The notes under the pieces were generated by a model. That model had not been told where the DNA came from and did not search any database. It was given only the letters and a program-made list of their open reading frames with translations. This document shows positions 29,302 through 31,969 of a stretch of DNA of 31,969 nucleotides, piece by piece. The stretch's first letter is position 1, and each line of letters begins with the position of its first letter. The position numbers were made by a program, and so were the translations under genes. Origin of the DNA: CAZZBK01 sp964652155 (GTDB taxonomy: Bacteria; Planctomycetota; Planctomycetia; Pirellulales; PNKZ01); the NCBI GenBank assembly GCA_964652155.1, contig CAZZBK010000063.1, forward strand, positions 1 to 31,969, in the 5' to 3' direction.

Positions 29302-31969
29302 CTACTTCACCACGAAGTTGACCATCTTGCCGCGAACGACAATCTCTTTCACGATTGTCTTGCCTGCGAGCAACTCGACGATTTTGGGGTCGGCCTTGGC
29401 GGCCGCGACGGTCGTGGCCTCGTCGGCGTCGGCCGCGACGGTGACGCGGCTGCGCAACTTGCCGAGGATTTGCACCGGTATCTCGACGGTGTCTTCCTTG
29501 ATCGCCGCCTCATCAAACGTCGGCCAAGGCTCATAGGCCAACGTCGGGCCGTGCCCCAACAGGGCCCAAAGCTCCTCGGCCAAATGCGGCGCGAACGGAC
29601 TCAGAATGAGCACGAACCGCTCCATGGCCGTGCGCGGCCGCACGTCGCATTTGTGAAAGTAGTTGCAGAACTCCATCATCTTGGCAATGGCCGTGTTGAA
29701 ACCGAGACGTTCGATATCCTGCGTCACCTCTCGGATCGTGCGATGCAACACGCGATTCTGCTCGACGGTCGGCTCGACCGCCTGCACCGCCGCGTTGAGT
29801 TCGACCGTCTCGGCGCGATCGTTGACGATCAACCGCCAGACTCGGTCCAAGAATCCGCGCACGCCATTGACCCCTTCCATGCTCCACGGCTTGGTCGCCT
29901 CGAGGGGGCCCATGAACATCTCGTACAGCCGCAGCGAGTCCGCCCCGTACTCCTTGACGACCAGATCGGGATTCACGACGTTGCCGCGCGACTTGCTCAT
30001 CTTGTGGGCACGGCTCTCCAAACGGATCGACGCATCGCTGGCGAGCACAAAACTCTCGCCCGATTTTTTCGCGTCAGCCACAGCAACCCGCACGCTCTTG
30101 ACCTCATCCTGAGTTCCCGTCATGAGCAGCTTGCCATCGGGACCATCGCTCACGTCACTGGCGCTGATCCACGAGCCATCGCTCCGCTGGTAGCCGGTGA
30201 TCTCCATCTCGCCGAGGATCATCCCTTGATTAACGAGCCTCTGGAACGGCTCGACGGTACTGACGTGCCCGCGATCGTAAAGCACCTTGTGCCAGAATCG
30301 CGCGTACAGTAAATGGAGCACGGCATGCTCGGCACCGCCGATGTACATGTCGACCGGCATCCAGGCTTTTTCAACCTCGGGATCGATGAAGCGCTCTTTG
30401 TTCTTGTTGTCGAGGTACCGCAAGTAGTACCAGCACGAACCGGCCCATTGCGGCATCGTGTTCGTTTCGCGTTTGTACTTTTTGCCGTCGATGGTCGGGT
30501 AGAGCCATTCCTGCGGCGCCTCTTCCAGCGGCGGGTCGGGTCGCCCGTGCGGCTTGAAGTGCGGCATGTCGGGCAGATCGACGGGCAAGCGACTCGCCTC
30601 GACCGCGACGGTCACGCCGGTCTCTTGGCCATCGGCGTCGAGCTCGTGCAGAATGGGAAACGGCTCCCCCCAAAAATGCTGCCGGCTAAAGAGCCAGTCG
30701 CGCAGCTTGTAATTGACCGCCGCTTTGCCAAAGCCTTGCTTGGTCAACTCGGTGGAGATTTTTGTTTTGAACTCACTCGTCGGCGTGCCGTTGTACTGGC
30801 TGCTGTTGATCGCCACCCCTAAACCGGCATAGCACTGCTTGCCTGCCAACACCGCGTCACGGTCGGTGTCGCTGTTCGCTTCGCCCGGGTCAACCACCGC
30901 CACGATCGGTAAGTTGAACTGCACGGCAAACGCGAAGTCCCGTTCGTCATGTGCTGGTACGGCCATGATGGCCCCGGTGCCGTAGCTGGCCAGCACATAG
31001 TCGGCAATCCAGATCGGAACGGGTCGATTGTTCACCGGGTTGGCCGCGAACGAGCCGGTGAACACGCCGGTCTTGTCCTTGGCCAGGTCGGTCCGGTCAA
31101 GGTCGCTTTTCCGCGAGGCCTGTTCGCAGTACGCCTTCACTGAGTCGCGCTGCGACGGTTTCGTGAGCCGCTCGACCAGCGGATGCTCGGGCGCGATCAC
31201 CATGTAAGTCGCGCCAAAGAGCGTGTCGGGACGCGTCGTGTAGACGCGAATGACATCCGCCGGTGCCGTGCGAGGGAAGCCGCTCTGCGAACGGGCCGTG
31301 CGCCAGGCCTTGAACGCCGGCGCACTCGGCTTGCCGTCGTCGAGCGTCGGCTCGCTGCCGATAAAAAAGTCGACTTCCGCACCGGTGCTGCGGCCAATCC
31401 AGTTGCGTTGCAAGCTCTTGATGCTCTCGGACCAGTCGAGTCCGTCGAGATCTTTCTCCAGCCGGTCAGCGTAGGCGGTGATGCGAAGCATCCACTGCCG
31501 CAGTGGCATCCGCACGACCGGGTGGCTGCCACGCTCACTCAAACCACCAATGACTTCTTCGTTGGCCAGCACGGTGCCTAGCGCCGGGCACCAATTCACC
31601 GGCGCTTCGAGCTGATAGGCGAGCCGATGTTCGTCGCGATACTTGCCTACGGCCCGCTCACCTGCTGCGGCGACGTCGGCGGGGATGGGCAACTCGACGA
31701 TCGGTCGCCCCCGTTGCTGATCGTGATCGAACCACGTGTCGTAGAGTTCCAAAAAGATCCACTGAGTCCAGCGGAAGTACTCGACGTCGGTGGTCGACAG
31801 TTCGCGACTCCAGTCGTAACTGAAGCCGAGCATTTTTTCCTGCCGTCGAAACGTGTCGATGTTCTTGGTCGTCGTCACGCGCGGGGGCGTCTGAGTTTTG
31901 ATCGCATGCTGCTCGGCAGGCAACCCGAAGGCGTCCCAGCCCATCGGATGCATCACACACTCGCCACGC
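29302..31969 (-). CDS. leuS: Leucyl-tRNA synthetase, 5' end outside window
   Basis: 888 residues are visible; the start and the HIGH-type motif lie beyond the right edge. The frame enters as RGECVMHPMGWDAFGLPAEQ, which in LeuRS follows the HIGH motif by roughly 25-30 residues, so about 70 residues are probably missing. The enzyme charges tRNA-Leu. The CP1 editing domain is present: TTRPDTLFGAT, and GTGAIMAVPAHDERDF with the aspartate needed for clearing mischarged tRNA. The catalytic core continues with RQHFWGEPFP, and the KMSKS loop is intact in HKMSKSRGNVVNPD. The anticodon-binding helices and C-terminal region follow. All synthetase and editing signatures in the visible part look functional. 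It ends with TAG at 29302, convergent with the small exported protein. Confidence 0.97.
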   Translation of the reverse strand, partial: RGECVMHPMGWDAFGLPAEQHAIKTQTPPRVTTTKNIDTFRRQEKMLGFSYDWSRELSTTDVEYFRWTQWIFLELYDTWFDHDQQRGRPIVELPIPADVAAAGERAVGKYRDEHRLAYQLEAPVNWCPALGTVLANEEVIGGLSERGSHPVVRMPLRQWMLRITAYADRLEKDLDGLDWSESIKSLQRNWIGRSTGAEVDFFIGSEPTLDDGKPSAPAFKAWRTARSQSGFPRTAPADVIRVYTTRPDTLFGATYMVIAPEHPLVERLTKPSQRDSVKAYCEQASRKSDLDRTDLAKDKTGVFTGSFAANPVNNRPVPIWIADYVLASYGTGAIMAVPAHDERDFAFAVQFNLPIVAVVDPGEANSDTDRDAVLAGKQCYAGLGVAINSSQYNGTPTSEFKTKISTELTKQGFGKAAVNYKLRDWLFSRQHFWGEPFPILHELDADGQETGVTVAVEASRLPVDLPDMPHFKPHGRPDPPLEEAPQEWLYPTIDGKKYKRETNTMPQWAGSCWYYLRYLDNKNKERFIDPEVEKAWMPVDMYIGGAEHAVLHLLYARFWHKVLYDRGHVSTVEPFQRLVNQGMILGEMEITGYQRSDGSWISASDVSDGPDGKLLMTGTQDEVKSVRVAVADAKKSGESFVLASDASIRLESRAHKMSKSRGNVVNPDLVVKEYGADSLRLYEMFMGPLEATKPWSMEGVNGVRGFLDRVWRLIVNDRAETVELNAAVQAVEPTVEQNRVLHRTIREVTQDIERLGFNTAIAKMMEFCNYFHKCDVRPRTAMERFVLILSPFAPHLAEELWALLGHGPTLAYEPWPTFDEAAIKEDTVEIPVQILGKLRSRVTVAADADEATTVAAAKADPKIVELLAGKTIVKEIVVRGKMVNFVVK

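Overview
The window looks like chromosomal DNA of a planctomycete, most likely of the Pirellulales. The evidence is high GC, an ECF sigma factor overlapping a membrane-anchored Ser/Thr kinase, a giant secreted beta-strand-repeat protein with an LEPR-like N-terminal motif, and many exported proteins with no assigned function. A run of exactly 100 Ns (3050-3149) shows it comes from a draft or metagenomic scaffold. This identification rests on gene content only.

Layout. (1) 1-10231, minus strand: one uninterrupted reading frame of at least 3,410 codons. It begins at 10231 and runs off the left edge, so its C-terminus is missing. It encodes a giant autotransporter-type beta-strand-repeat (PATR) surface protein, with a second family of about 95-residue modules near the gap. 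Every plus-strand reading frame here is an antisense shadow. (2) 10232-11526: about 1.3 kb without a convincing gene. It holds a long G/T-rich leader of the giant gene, an intrinsic terminator, and a dense cluster of hairpins that could be an undescribed structured RNA. (3) 11527-12615: two small exported proteins, a pilin-like protein and a CXXCH mini-cytochrome, each closed by a strong terminator. (4) 12626-15973, minus: an aldose-1-epimerase-like protein downstream of a PAS/GGDEF protein with a degenerate HD-GYP domain. (5) 16231-17100 FAH-family hydrolase, convergent with a secreted unknown protein (17097-18131). (6) 18300-20023: glyA followed after 2 nt by a single-domain response regulator. 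(7) 20044-22660, minus: a small membrane protein overlapping a TPR/O-GlcNAc-transferase-like protein. (8) 22874-27271, plus: a tight cluster of secreted EEP-fold protein, SDR oxidoreductase, ECF sigma factor and membrane Ser/Thr kinase, with two ATGA overlaps. (9) 27291-28589, minus: nucleoside-type MFS transporter. (10) 28835-29224: small exported coiled-coil protein with terminator. (11) 29302-31969, minus: leuS, truncated at its 5' end by the window edge.

How the genes work together. Several units concern the cell surface and signalling: the giant surface protein, the pilin-like protein, the c-di-GMP protein, the receiver domain, the SPINDLY/OGT-like transferase and the sigma/kinase pair. 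Housekeeping genes (glyA, leuS, mutarotase, FAH) lie between them. No tRNA, rRNA, CRISPR array, insertion sequence or phage gene was recognised. The items most worth following up are the giant gene, the hairpin cluster beside it, the degenerate HD-GYP protein and the sigma/kinase cluster.
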